Source: IDS-8 sp964424805
GTDB lineage: Bacteria; Pseudomonadota; Gammaproteobacteria; Steroidobacterales; Woeseiaceae
NCBI GenBank assembly: GCA_964424805.1
Contig: CAYRKH010000006.1
Location: 29,727 to 93,726 of the forward strand
Reading direction: 5' to 3'
DNA: 64,000 nt
Numbering within the stretch: the stretch's first letter is position 1; each line of letters starts with the position of its first letter. The notes under the pieces were generated by a model. The model did no database searches. It saw nothing but the letters and a program-made list of their open reading frames with translations, and was not told the origin of the DNA. Position numbers and translations under genes: made by a program. This document shows, in pieces, positions 45,100-52,945 of this stretch.

Positions 45100-46470
45100 A
45101 TGACACCAAGCGATGCACTGCTGGAAAAGGCCGCACAATACGCCCGGGGCTACCTGGACCGCGTTGCCGACCGGCCGGTGGGCGCCACCGTCGCAGACGC
45201 CGAGCTGCAGCGCCGGCTGGGCGGACCGCTCGCGGAAACGGGCCGGAACGCCGCCGAGGTGCTGGAGGAGCTCGCAATGGCCGCACAGGACGGCACCGTC
45301 GCCACGCAGGGGCCGCGCTTTTTCGGCTTCGTGGTCGGCAGCAGCCTGCCGGTGGCGACCGCGGCGGACTGGCTGGTGTCGAGCTGGGACCAGAACTCGG
45401 GGCTGCACATCCTGTCGCCGCTGTCCGGGGTCGTCGAGCAGGTCACGAGCGACTGGATACGCGAGATCGTCGGCCTGCCCGGCTCCTGGACCACCGGATA
45501 CGTTACCGGCGGCTCCATGGCCAACTTCACGGCGCTCGCGGCGGCGCGGCGCCACACGCTCAAGGCCGCCGGCTGGGACGTCGAAGCGGACGGCCTTTAC
45601 GACGCACCCCCGATCCGCTTCATCGTCAACGACGAGTCGCACTACTCCATCGCTACCTCGCTGCGCATGCTCGGCCTCGGCGTCAACGGCGTGCGGCGCG
45701 TGGCCATGGACCGCCAGGGCCGCATGCGGGTCGACGACCTGCGAAACGCCCTGCGGGAAGGCTCCGGCCCCTGCGTCATCTGTGCGCAGGCCGGCAACGT
45801 CAACACGGGTGCCTTCGATCCGCTGGAGGCGATCGCCGACGAGGCACGCGAAGCCGGCGCCTGGCTGCACGTCGACGGTGCGTTCGGGCTCTGGGCGGCC
45901 GCCAGCCCGGAGCTTGCCCACCTCGTCGCCGGCATCGGGCGCGCCGATTCGATCTCGACCGACGCTCACAAGTGGCTGAACGTGCCCTACGACTGCGGCA
46001 TCGTGCTGTGCGCGCACGCGGACGCCCACCGCGGCGCGATGGCCATGGCCGCCGCCTACCTCCAGGAATCGCCGGAGGCGCGCGACCCCCGCGAGTACGT
46101 GCCCGAGGAATCGCGGCGGGCGCGGGCGGTCCCGGTGTACGCCGTGCTGCGCACGCTCGGCCGCGCCGGACTCGCCGAGCTGGTGGAGCGCTGCTGCCGC
46201 CACGCGCGGCGTTTCGCGGAGGTCCTGGGAGGCGCCGGTTACGAGATCCTGAACGACGTCGTGCTGAACCAGGTGCTGGTGTCCTTCGGCGAGCCCGACG
46301 TGACGCGCCGGGTAATCGCCGGAATCCAGGACGACGGCACCTGCTGGTGCAGCGGCACGGAGTGGCAGGGCCGCGTGGCGATGCGGATCAGCGTCTCGTC
46401 CTGGGCGACAACGGACGAAGACGTCGAGCAGAGCCTCGAGGCGATGCTGCGCATCGCCCGCGCGGCATGA
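45100..46470 (+). CDS. PLP-dependent group II decarboxylase
   Basis: 456 residues, fold type I. PLP-binding Lys291 lies in STDAHKWLNVPYDCG, and HVDGAFGLW carries the cofactor-binding aspartate. The family covers aromatic amino-acid, glutamate, diaminobutyrate and related decarboxylases. It is shorter than typical diaminobutyrate decarboxylase. Its last codon overlaps the mtnB start (ATGA), so it is in the methionine-salvage operon, where a decarboxylase is not part of the usual pathway. Substrate unknown. Confidence 0.85.
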   Translation: MTPSDALLEKAAQYARGYLDRVADRPVGATVADAELQRRLGGPLAETGRNAAEVLEELAMAAQDGTVATQGPRFFGFVVGSSLPVATAADWLVSSWDQNSGLHILSPLSGVVEQVTSDWIREIVGLPGSWTTGYVTGGSMANFTALAAARRHTLKAAGWDVEADGLYDAPPIRFIVNDESHYSIATSLRMLGLGVNGVRRVAMDRQGRMRVDDLRNALREGSGPCVICAQAGNVNTGAFDPLEAIADEAREAGAWLHVDGAFGLWAAASPELAHLVAGIGRADSISTDAHKWLNVPYDCGIVLCAHADAHRGAMAMAAAYLQESPEARDPREYVPEESRRARAVPVYAVLRTLGRAGLAELVERCCRHARRFAEVLGGAGYEILNDVVLNQVLVSFGEPDVTRRVIAGIQDDGTCWCSGTEWQGRVAMRISVSSWATTDEDVEQSLEAMLRIARAA

Positions 46471-47111
46471 TGAGCATCGCGCTCACCGTCGACGAGTTCC
46501 AGGCGGAAGCGCAGGCGCTCTGCGAGCTCGCCCGCCTCCTGGGAGAGCGGCAATGGTGCCTCGCCACCGGCGGCAATTTTTCGCTTCGCGTCGACGACGA
46601 GCACCTGCTGATTACGCGTTCGGGCACCGACAAGGCGCGCTTGACCGCGGACGGGCTGATGCTCTGCAACCTGGACGGGGTGCCGGTCGACCGCCGGCTC
46701 AGGCCTTCCGCGGAAACCGCGCTGCACGTCGCGGTTTACGCGCTGGACGACGCCGCCGGCGCGGTGCTGCACACCCACTCCGTGACCTCGACGGTGGTCT
46801 CGCGCGCAGCCGGGGAGGACATTCTGTTCGAGGGCTTCGAGATGCAGAAGGCAATCGCGGGCATTAGGTCGCACGACGAACGCCTCGTCCTTCCGTTACT
46901 GGAGAACGGGCAGGACATCGACCAGCTCGCCGCGCTCGTGCGGGAACGCTACGCGCGGGAACACCTGCGCGCGTACGGGTTCCTTGTCCGCGGCCACGGG
47001 CTCTATGCCTGGGGCGACGACCTCGACAGCGCCAGGCGGCACCTCGAAGGCCTGGAATTCCTGCTCGCCTGCCTGTGGCAGGAGCGGCTGCTGCACGGAG
47101 GCGCGCCGTGA
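46467..47111 (+). CDS. mtnB: methylthioribulose-1-phosphate dehydratase
   Basis: 214 residues of the class II aldolase fold. Zinc ligands His102 and His104 (VLHTHS) and His177 (RGHGLYAWG) are present. NFSLR and LITRSGTDK fit MtnB. It dehydrates methylthioribulose-1-P to 2,3-diketo-5-methylthiopentyl-1-P. The ATG at 46467 overlaps the decarboxylase stop; a second in-frame ATG follows at once. The stop overlaps the mtnC GTG. Confidence 0.92.
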   Translation: MMSIALTVDEFQAEAQALCELARLLGERQWCLATGGNFSLRVDDEHLLITRSGTDKARLTADGLMLCNLDGVPVDRRLRPSAETALHVAVYALDDAAGAVLHTHSVTSTVVSRAAGEDILFEGFEMQKAIAGIRSHDERLVLPLLENGQDIDQLAALVRERYAREHLRAYGFLVRGHGLYAWGDDLDSARRHLEGLEFLLACLWQERLLHGGAP

Positions 47112-47788
47112 TCGCCATCCGGGCCATACTCACCGACGTCGAAGGCACGACGAGCTCCATCGGCTTCGTACACAACGTGCTGTTTCCCTACGCCGCGAAA
47201 AGCCTGCCGGCATTCATCCGGGAGCGCGGGAATGAACCGGAGATTGCCTCCCTGCTCGGCGACGTGCGCGAGCTGGCGGGCGAGCCGGAGGCGGACGATG
47301 AACGAGTGATACAGATCCTGCTGCAGTGGATTGCCGAGGATCGCAAGGCGACGCCGCTCAAGGCCCTGCAGGGGCTCGTGTGGGAGCACGGTTACCGGGA
47401 AGGCGACTTCACCGGGCACGTTTATGCCGACACGGCGCCGGCCTTCCGCCGCTGGCGCGAGCGGGGGGCGTCGATCTACATCTATTCCAGCGGCTCCGTA
47501 AAGGCCCAGCAGCTTCTCTTCGGCCACAGCGCCGCAGGCGACCTCAGGCCGCTCATCGCCGGGTACTTCGACACTACCGTCGGCCCGAAGCGGGAAGCCG
47601 CCTCTTACCGCGCCATTGCCGAGCGCATCGGCCTGCCCGCGAAAGCGATCCTGTTCCTGTCGGATGTCACCGGGGAGCTCGATGCCGCTGCGAGCGCCGG
47701 CATGCGGACGCTGCAGCTGGCGCGCGACGAGCCGGCGCCCGCGGGCAACCATCCCGTCGCCCGCGATTTCACGGAAGTCACGATCTGA
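47108..47788 (+). CDS. mtnC: enolase-phosphatase E1 (acireductone synthase)
   Basis: 226 residues of the HAD superfamily. The nucleophile motif is ILTDVEGTTSSIGFV, with the motif-II serine in IYSSGSVKAQQLLFG and the acidic motif in FLSDVTGELDAAASAG. It enolises and dephosphorylates the MtnB product to acireductone. Starts at GTG 47108 overlapping mtnB, so all three upstream genes are coupled. Confidence 0.94.
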   Translation: MIAIRAILTDVEGTTSSIGFVHNVLFPYAAKSLPAFIRERGNEPEIASLLGDVRELAGEPEADDERVIQILLQWIAEDRKATPLKALQGLVWEHGYREGDFTGHVYADTAPAFRRWRERGASIYIYSSGSVKAQQLLFGHSAAGDLRPLIAGYFDTTVGPKREAASYRAIAERIGLPAKAILFLSDVTGELDAAASAGMRTLQLARDEPAPAGNHPVARDFTEVTI

Positions 47789-47803
47789 GTAGAATCGAAC
47801 CTC

Positions 47804-48349
47804 ATGAGCACGCTGACCGTCTACGCCGCATCCGATCCCGCCACCCCGCTGGTCGAAACGACCGATTTCGCCCGCATCGCAGAAGAACTCGGGAAAGCGG
47901 GAATTCGCTTCGAGCGCTGGCGCGCGGGGCACGAGCTGGCGGAAGACGCCGACAGCGACACCATCATCGAGGCTTACCGTGACGAGATCGACCGCCTGGT
48001 CGCCGAGCGTGGCTACCAGGCTTTCGACGTCGTCAGCATGCATCCGGACCATCCGGAGAAGGATGCCTTCCGGCGGAAATTCCTGGACGAGCACACCCAC
48101 AGCGAGGACGAAGTGCGGTTCTTCGTACGCGGGCAAGGCCTGTTCGTCATCCACCAGGACGGCAAGGTCTATTCAATGCTCTGCGAGCAGGACGACCTGA
48201 TCTCGGTGCCGGCGAACACTCGCCACTGGTTCGACATGGGACCGCGGCCGCGGTTTACGGCGATCCGGCTGTTCAACAACCCGGAAGGATGGGTGGCAAG
48301 GTTCACCGGCGACACCATCGCGAGCCGGTTCCCCCTGCTCGAAACCTGA
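47804..48349 (+). CDS. mtnD: acireductone dioxygenase
   Basis: 181 residues, cupin fold. Metal ligands His97, His99, Glu103 (EHTHSEDEVRF) and His141 (NTRHWFDMG) match known acireductone dioxygenases. With Fe(II) it makes 4-methylthio-2-oxobutanoate and formate; with Ni it makes methylthiopropionate and CO. Last gene of the operon; the aminotransferase that would finish methionine is not here. A REP-like element follows. Confidence 0.95.
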   Translation: MSTLTVYAASDPATPLVETTDFARIAEELGKAGIRFERWRAGHELAEDADSDTIIEAYRDEIDRLVAERGYQAFDVVSMHPDHPEKDAFRRKFLDEHTHSEDEVRFFVRGQGLFVIHQDGKVYSMLCEQDDLISVPANTRHWFDMGPRPRFTAIRLFNNPEGWVARFTGDTIASRFPLLET

Positions 48350-48353
48350 CCTG

Positions 48354-48420
48354 CAGGAGCGCGCAATGCGCGCGAAGCCCGTGCTGCCATCGTGGCATCG
48401 CGCGCAATGCGCGCTCCTAC
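48354..48420. repeat. REP-like palindrome pair, copy 2
   Basis: Left arm 48354-48379 and right arm 48394-48420 share the same ends as copy 1 (CAGGAGCGCGC / GCGCGCTCCTAC), with a GCGCAATGCGC core in both arms and a 14-nt spacer. It lies between the convergent mtnD and lipase genes and could end both transcripts. The lipase TAG stop (48417-48419) is inside the right arm. Confidence 0.82.
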
Positions 48421-49709
48421 ACGTAGGGTTTTTCCGGCAGGTCCGTGATCGGCGGCTTCCACGTCGTACTGCCCGGCACCCGCCGGCCCCAGACGTCCCC
48501 GCGGTAGCGCGGTAACAGGTGCCGGGTGACCAGCCGTTGCACCAGGTTGATCCGCGGCAGGAGCCCGTGCATGCCGCCCAGCTCCACCAGCAGCTTGTCG
48601 CGCAGCTCGAAGAAGGTCAGGTCGTCCTCCGTGACGCACACGAGCTTCGAGGCGGGCAGAAACGGCGGCACGGCCCCCGCCAGCGCAACGGTGCCGTCAC
48701 CGGTCCGGTGGGAGCGGGGCTCCAGCGCGCCCAGCTCGTTCACGAACTGGTCGTCGTCGATGACGTAGCGCGGCCCGCGCCGGCTCCCGTCGAAGGTGAG
48801 CTGCAGCCGGGTCTTCTGCCCTACGCCCGCGATCACCAGCCAGTCGTCCTGTGCCACGCCGGCCCGCGACGGCCGGAAGCCGGCAACGGTCTGCCGGTGC
48901 CTGCGCGCCCGCTCGAGAAGGTCGCCGAGCAGCCGCCGCGCGCGGGCCTGGCGGTCACGCGCGCGCGTGTCTACCGAGTAGAGGCGTACGAACTCCGCCA
49001 GGCTTTCGATGACGCTGCCCTGGATGTTGGCGGGATCGAAAATGTCGACGTCGCGCCCTGTCGCGTCCACGATCGCACCGGGGTAGCTGGGGAACAGCTG
49101 GTAGAGCGCCGGGGTGACGCGCGCGGTCTCGCGCTCGCGTTCCTTGGGCTCGCTGCCCGTCAGCAGGCTCAGTCCCGTGGCGATCTTCACGACGGCCTCC
49201 ACCGAGCCGAGGTAGGGCGTGCCGAGGGTCACGACCCTGCCGACATTGGCGCCGCGCCCGAACTGCGCCAGGTACTCGCAGATGACGAGGCCGCCCATCG
49301 AGTGACCGACCAGGTCGACCTTCAGCTCGCCGCCGTTTGCGTAGTGCTTCAGCAGGCGGGTGCGGGCGAGGACCTCGTCGACGAAATCCCGGAGCCGCGC
49401 GGCCGTCAGCGCCACGTCCATGCGCCAGTCGTACGGAAAGGCGAAGACCGGCGTCGGCTGGTCGGCCCGGGTCGATAGCTCGTGGCGGAGCGCCTTGACC
49501 AGGTCGTCGTAGACGGGAAAGACCCGCCCCGCCACGACCAGCGCGGGCTCTACGGCGTCGAAGCGGAGATCGTCGGGGTGCAGCGCGACCCGTTCGTATT
49601 CCTTGTTGAAGACCAGCGACCAGATCTCGTCCGCGTTGACCGGGTACTGGTCGACCAGGGTGGTCGCGGTGATCCCGGGAAGGACAATGACCGGATTCTG
49701 CAGGGGCAT
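48417..49709 (-). CDS. LCAT-like alpha/beta hydrolase (lipase/acyltransferase)
   Basis: 430 residues from ATG 49709, no signal peptide. The nucleophile Ser137 is in GHSMGG; VIVLPGITATTL supplies the oxyanion region; GDGTVALAG carries a likely catalytic Asp, and GGMHGLLPR the His. The overall pattern resembles lecithin:cholesterol acyltransferase/PDAT-type lipases. Substrate unknown, and whether it acts in the cytoplasm is uncertain. Confidence 0.75.
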   Translation of the reverse strand: MPLQNPVIVLPGITATTLVDQYPVNADEIWSLVFNKEYERVALHPDDLRFDAVEPALVVAGRVFPVYDDLVKALRHELSTRADQPTPVFAFPYDWRMDVALTAARLRDFVDEVLARTRLLKHYANGGELKVDLVGHSMGGLVICEYLAQFGRGANVGRVVTLGTPYLGSVEAVVKIATGLSLLTGSEPKERERETARVTPALYQLFPSYPGAIVDATGRDVDIFDPANIQGSVIESLAEFVRLYSVDTRARDRQARARRLLGDLLERARRHRQTVAGFRPSRAGVAQDDWLVIAGVGQKTRLQLTFDGSRRGPRYVIDDDQFVNELGALEPRSHRTGDGTVALAGAVPPFLPASKLVCVTEDDLTFFELRDKLLVELGGMHGLLPRINLVQRLVTRHLLPRYRGDVWGRRVPGSTTWKPPITDLPEKPYV

Positions 49710-49795
49710 GGGCGGCGGAACAGTACTCCGACTCCGACCCGCGGACATTGCACAGGTCGGCCCTCATTTGCAAACGGGCGGCTTTCGCCTGCCCT

Positions 49796-50062
49796 TCAGG
49801 ACAGCACGAGCTTCCCGTCGTCGTTCAGGTAGAGCGTCTTGTCGGAACAGAAGTCGGCATAGATTTCAGGCACGGCGAGCACCGTCCGGCCCTCGTAATC
49901 GTAGATCGTGTCATCGGGCTCCGGTTTTTCCAGCGCCAGCGACAGGTTCGAGTCCTCGCCGCGCACGATGCGCAGGCATCGGTCCCTGCCGCTTTCGGCT
50001 TCGCCCGCTTTCGCAAGCGCCTGGTCGAATTGCTTCAATACGGTCTCGGTTACCGTCAACAT
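49796..50062 (-). CDS. small cytoplasmic protein of unknown function
   Basis: 88 residues, acidic, one domain. It begins with a helix (MLTVTETVLKQFDQALAKAG) and ends in strands (VLAVPEIYADFCSDKTLYLNDDGKLVLS). The pattern faintly recalls HesB-like folds, but the cysteines of that family are absent apart from two isolated ones. An AGGAGG ribosome site precedes the ATG. It reads in the same direction as the ectoine operon, 71 nt after ask. Confidence 0.6.
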   Translation of the reverse strand: MLTVTETVLKQFDQALAKAGEAESGRDRCLRIVRGEDSNLSLALEKPEPDDTIYDYEGRTVLAVPEIYADFCSDKTLYLNDDGKLVLS

Positions 50063-50133
50063 GGATACCTCCTCCTGCCGGGTGAGCTTCGGGGCGCCGG
50101 CGTATCGCGGCGCGGCTGTGAGTGAGTGGCCGG

Positions 50134-51606
50134 CTAGGCGGCCTGCCTGGATGACTTCCGCTCCGATGCGCGCCGTTCGACCAGGACGTCGTGCAGCGCG
50201 ATGACGGCCTTGTCGAAATCCTCTTCCGCCAGGATGAAGAGAATATCCACGTTACGGATCAGCTGATGTACGCCCAGCACCTCGATGCCGGCGTCCGAGA
50301 GTGCCCCCACCGCCACCGCGGTCAGCCCGGCAACGTTGAGGTCGCTGCCGATCGCCGTGACGATAGCCACCTTGCGGACAGAGATGCGGGACGATTCGAA
50401 GGCCGTCCGCAGGTCGTCGCTGACCCGCCGCACCGCGTGCAGCGAGCCGGCCAGGTAGTGCACGATGGTATTGGCATTGGAGGTCTTGGTGACCACCCGC
50501 ACGCGATGCCGCTTGAGCGTCTCGAGGATCGCCGCGTCGTAGCCCTTGGTGCCGACCATGTCCTGCTCGAAGAACTCGAGCGCGAATACGCTCTTTATGC
50601 CGGTGATGATCTCGGCGCGCGGGGTCCGTGAGACGTAGTCGCCGCGGATTTCGGAGCCGGCGTCGTCGGGATCGAAGGTGTTGCGGATGCGCAGCGGGAT
50701 ATCCGCCTGGCGCAGGCCCTTGGCCGCACCCGGGTGGATGGCCTCCATCCCCATGTTCGATAGCTGGTCGGCGACGTCGTAGTTCGTGCGGTCGATCTTT
50801 CTCACGCGCTCCTCGCCCAGCAGCTTCGGGTCGGCGCTCGACAGGTGGAACTCCTTGTGGATGATCGCTTCCCGCGCCTGCGTCAGCACCGCGATCCGGG
50901 AAAAGGTCACCTCGCTGTAGCCGCGGCCGTACTTCTCGATGACCCCGCCGTCGAAATGCGCATAGCCGGTAACGATCGGCAGCATGCGGTCGAGCTCGAG
51001 CTCCGGAATCGCGCTCAATATCCGGTCGTCGAGGCTGGCGAAGGACTTGTCCCGCCAGCCGGTGAGGTCGACGAACACGGCGTTCACGTCATGCTGCTGC
51101 AGCAGCAGCGTGGTGTTGTGGGCGCTGTGCGCTTCGCCGAGCCCGGCGAGCATTTCGCGCACCGTGTCGAGGTGCTCGGTCAGGTTGAAATGGCCGTAGG
51201 AACAGAGCCGGTGCAGGTCGAGCAGGCAGCTGCGCACACCCTCGATGCGCTCGCGCACGAACTGGTCGGCGGTACGGCGGTCGGCATGGTCGCTGAAGAT
51301 TTCGGCGTTGATGCGCCGCATGTGGCTGCCGACTTCACTGATGGCGTCGCCCCACGCCCACTCCGACTCCGAGCCGGCGAACAGCGCATGTACGCCGGGC
51401 TCACCGGTTTTCTTGTCCTCGAGCAGCATGTCGGTGATGCCGGCGTAGGCCGAAACCACGAAGATCCGGTTGTACAGCTCGCTGCCGCGGCGCTTGCCGA
51501 GCAGGACGTTGTTCAGCACGCAGTCCGTGTCCGAGATCGAGGTGCCCCCGATCTTTTCGACGGTGTGGCGTGCGGTCCCGGCGTTGTCCACGGCCGCCTC
51601 CGTCAT
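50134..51606 (-). CDS. ask: ectoine-type aspartate kinase
   Basis: 490 residues. The kinase domain starts with TVEKIGGTSISD, the form seen in Ask_Ect rather than housekeeping LysC, and the C-terminus holds two ACT domains (about 335-475: VVTKTSNANTIVHYL, VAIVTAIGSDLNVAGLTAVAVGALSDAGIEVLGVHQ). It phosphorylates aspartate, feeding aspartate semialdehyde to EctB, typically with relaxed feedback control. It overlaps ectD by 4 nt at the 3' end of the ectoine operon. Confidence 0.93.
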   Translation of the reverse strand: MTEAAVDNAGTARHTVEKIGGTSISDTDCVLNNVLLGKRRGSELYNRIFVVSAYAGITDMLLEDKKTGEPGVHALFAGSESEWAWGDAISEVGSHMRRINAEIFSDHADRRTADQFVRERIEGVRSCLLDLHRLCSYGHFNLTEHLDTVREMLAGLGEAHSAHNTTLLLQQHDVNAVFVDLTGWRDKSFASLDDRILSAIPELELDRMLPIVTGYAHFDGGVIEKYGRGYSEVTFSRIAVLTQAREAIIHKEFHLSSADPKLLGEERVRKIDRTNYDVADQLSNMGMEAIHPGAAKGLRQADIPLRIRNTFDPDDAGSEIRGDYVSRTPRAEIITGIKSVFALEFFEQDMVGTKGYDAAILETLKRHRVRVVTKTSNANTIVHYLAGSLHAVRRVSDDLRTAFESSRISVRKVAIVTAIGSDLNVAGLTAVAVGALSDAGIEVLGVHQLIRNVDILFILAEEDFDKAVIALHDVLVERRASERKSSRQAA

Positions 51607-52529
51607 GCCGCGCTCGACAGCAGCGGGCCGCCGACGGGACGCAGGGCGGCGAACGTGCGGCGCGTCGCGATGAACTCCGGCCGCGGCGTCGCCGGGCCGA
51701 AAGGCGCTTCCAACGCGTTCGACACGGCGTTGTAGACCATGAAAGCGTTGCTGCGCGGGAACGGCGTGATATTGCTGGCAGAGCCGTGCATCGTGTTGCA
51801 GTCGAACACGATGACGGTGCCCGGCGGGCCGACCGGCGCCTCGATGCCGCCGTTGCTCGCCAGGAACGTGAGCGACTCGTGATCCGGTACGCCGTACTCC
51901 TGCTTGCGCAGCGACTGCTTGTAGTGCTCTTCCGGCGTCTCCCCGACGCAGGCGATGAAATGCCGGTGCGAGCCGGGTATCAGCATCAGCGGCCCGTTAT
52001 GCGGCGTATTCTCGGTCAGCAGCACCGTCATCGACAGGGCCCGCATGCGCGGCATGCCGTCCTCGACATGCCAGGTCTCGAAATCGGAGTGCCAGTAGAA
52101 CTCCTTGCCCTGGAAGCCCGGCTTGTAGTTCATGCGCGTCTGGTGCAGGTAGACGTCGTCGTCCAGCAGGAAGCGCGCGACCTCCGCGAGGCGCGCGTCG
52201 GCTGCCAGGCGGCCGAATACGTCGCTTTGTGCGTGCACCATGAACACGGAGCGCACGGCACCGGAGCCCGGCTCGGCGATCACGGTATCGGGCTCCAGGG
52301 TGGCGCGGCGCGACGTCCGCAGCGCTTCCGCGTCGCGGCATAGCAGGTCGATTTCTCGCGCATCGAAGAGGTCCCGGAGCACCAGGAAGCCGTCGCGATC
52401 GAAATCCTGTGCCTGCTCTTTCGAAAGCGGCGCCTGCGGCGACCAGGCGCCGCGGACCACGTCGTCGCGGCGCTCGAGGATACACGGCTTGTCGAGTACC
52501 CGGGAGGGATACAAATCTTCGCGGCTCAT
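51603..52529 (-). CDS. ectD: ectoine 5-hydroxylase
   Basis: 308 residues, Fe(II)/2-oxoglutarate dioxygenase of the PhyH family. The EctD signature FYWHSDFETWHVEDGMP gives Fe ligands His147 and Asp149, with His248 in NTMHGSASN. It makes 5-hydroxyectoine. The start at 52529 lies 5 nt after ectC and is preferred over the longer frame because the family begins near DLYPSR. Confidence 0.95.
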   Translation of the reverse strand: MSREDLYPSRVLDKPCILERRDDVVRGAWSPQAPLSKEQAQDFDRDGFLVLRDLFDAREIDLLCRDAEALRTSRRATLEPDTVIAEPGSGAVRSVFMVHAQSDVFGRLAADARLAEVARFLLDDDVYLHQTRMNYKPGFQGKEFYWHSDFETWHVEDGMPRMRALSMTVLLTENTPHNGPLMLIPGSHRHFIACVGETPEEHYKQSLRKQEYGVPDHESLTFLASNGGIEAPVGPPGTVIVFDCNTMHGSASNITPFPRSNAFMVYNAVSNALEAPFGPATPRPEFIATRRTFAALRPVGGPLLSSAA

Positions 52530-52533
52530 GCTC

Positions 52534-52926
52534 TTATACCGCCTCTGCCTGCAGGGGATACGCACCGCTTTCGTCGTGCACCTCGAGACCCGTTACCGGC
52601 GGGTTGAAGACGCAGGCCATCGTCATTTCCCTGGTGGCGCGCAGCACGTGCCGGTCGTGCTTGTCGAGGGCGTACATGACGCCGGGGCGAATGGCGTGCA
52701 CCTCGCCGGTCGCGACGTCCTCGATCGAGCCCTCTCCCGCGATGCAATAGACGGATTCGAGATGGTGCTGGTAGTGCATGGGCAGCTCGGCGCCCTCGTA
52801 AATGGTGGTGATGTGAAAGGAGAAACCCATTTCGTCGCTTTTGAGCAGCAGGCGAACGCTGTGCCAGCCGTCGCTCTGCACGTTGCGGCGCGTATGCTTC
52901 TCCTTTTCCAGGTCCCGGATAATCAT
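52534..52926 (-). CDS. ectC: L-ectoine synthase
   Basis: 130 residues, cupin fold, the normal EctC length. It cyclises N-gamma-acetyl-diaminobutyrate to ectoine. The metal ligands known from EctC structures fall at the same numbers here: Glu57 (HLESVY), Tyr85 (VMYALDKH) and His93 (DRHVLRA). The open frame extends upstream into the ectB end, but ATG 52926 matches the conserved MIIRDL start. Between ectAB and ectD. Confidence 0.97.
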   Translation of the reverse strand: MIIRDLEKEKHTRRNVQSDGWHSVRLLLKSDEMGFSFHITTIYEGAELPMHYQHHLESVYCIAGEGSIEDVATGEVHAIRPGVMYALDKHDRHVLRATREMTMACVFNPPVTGLEVHDESGAYPLQAEAV

Positions 52927-52945
52927 CGGTTTTCTCGCTTTGGTT

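Noticed and set aside
45100..46470. Assignment of the decarboxylase as diaminobutyrate decarboxylase linked to ectoine
   Set aside because: Shorter than that family and located in the mtn operon, not the ect operon.
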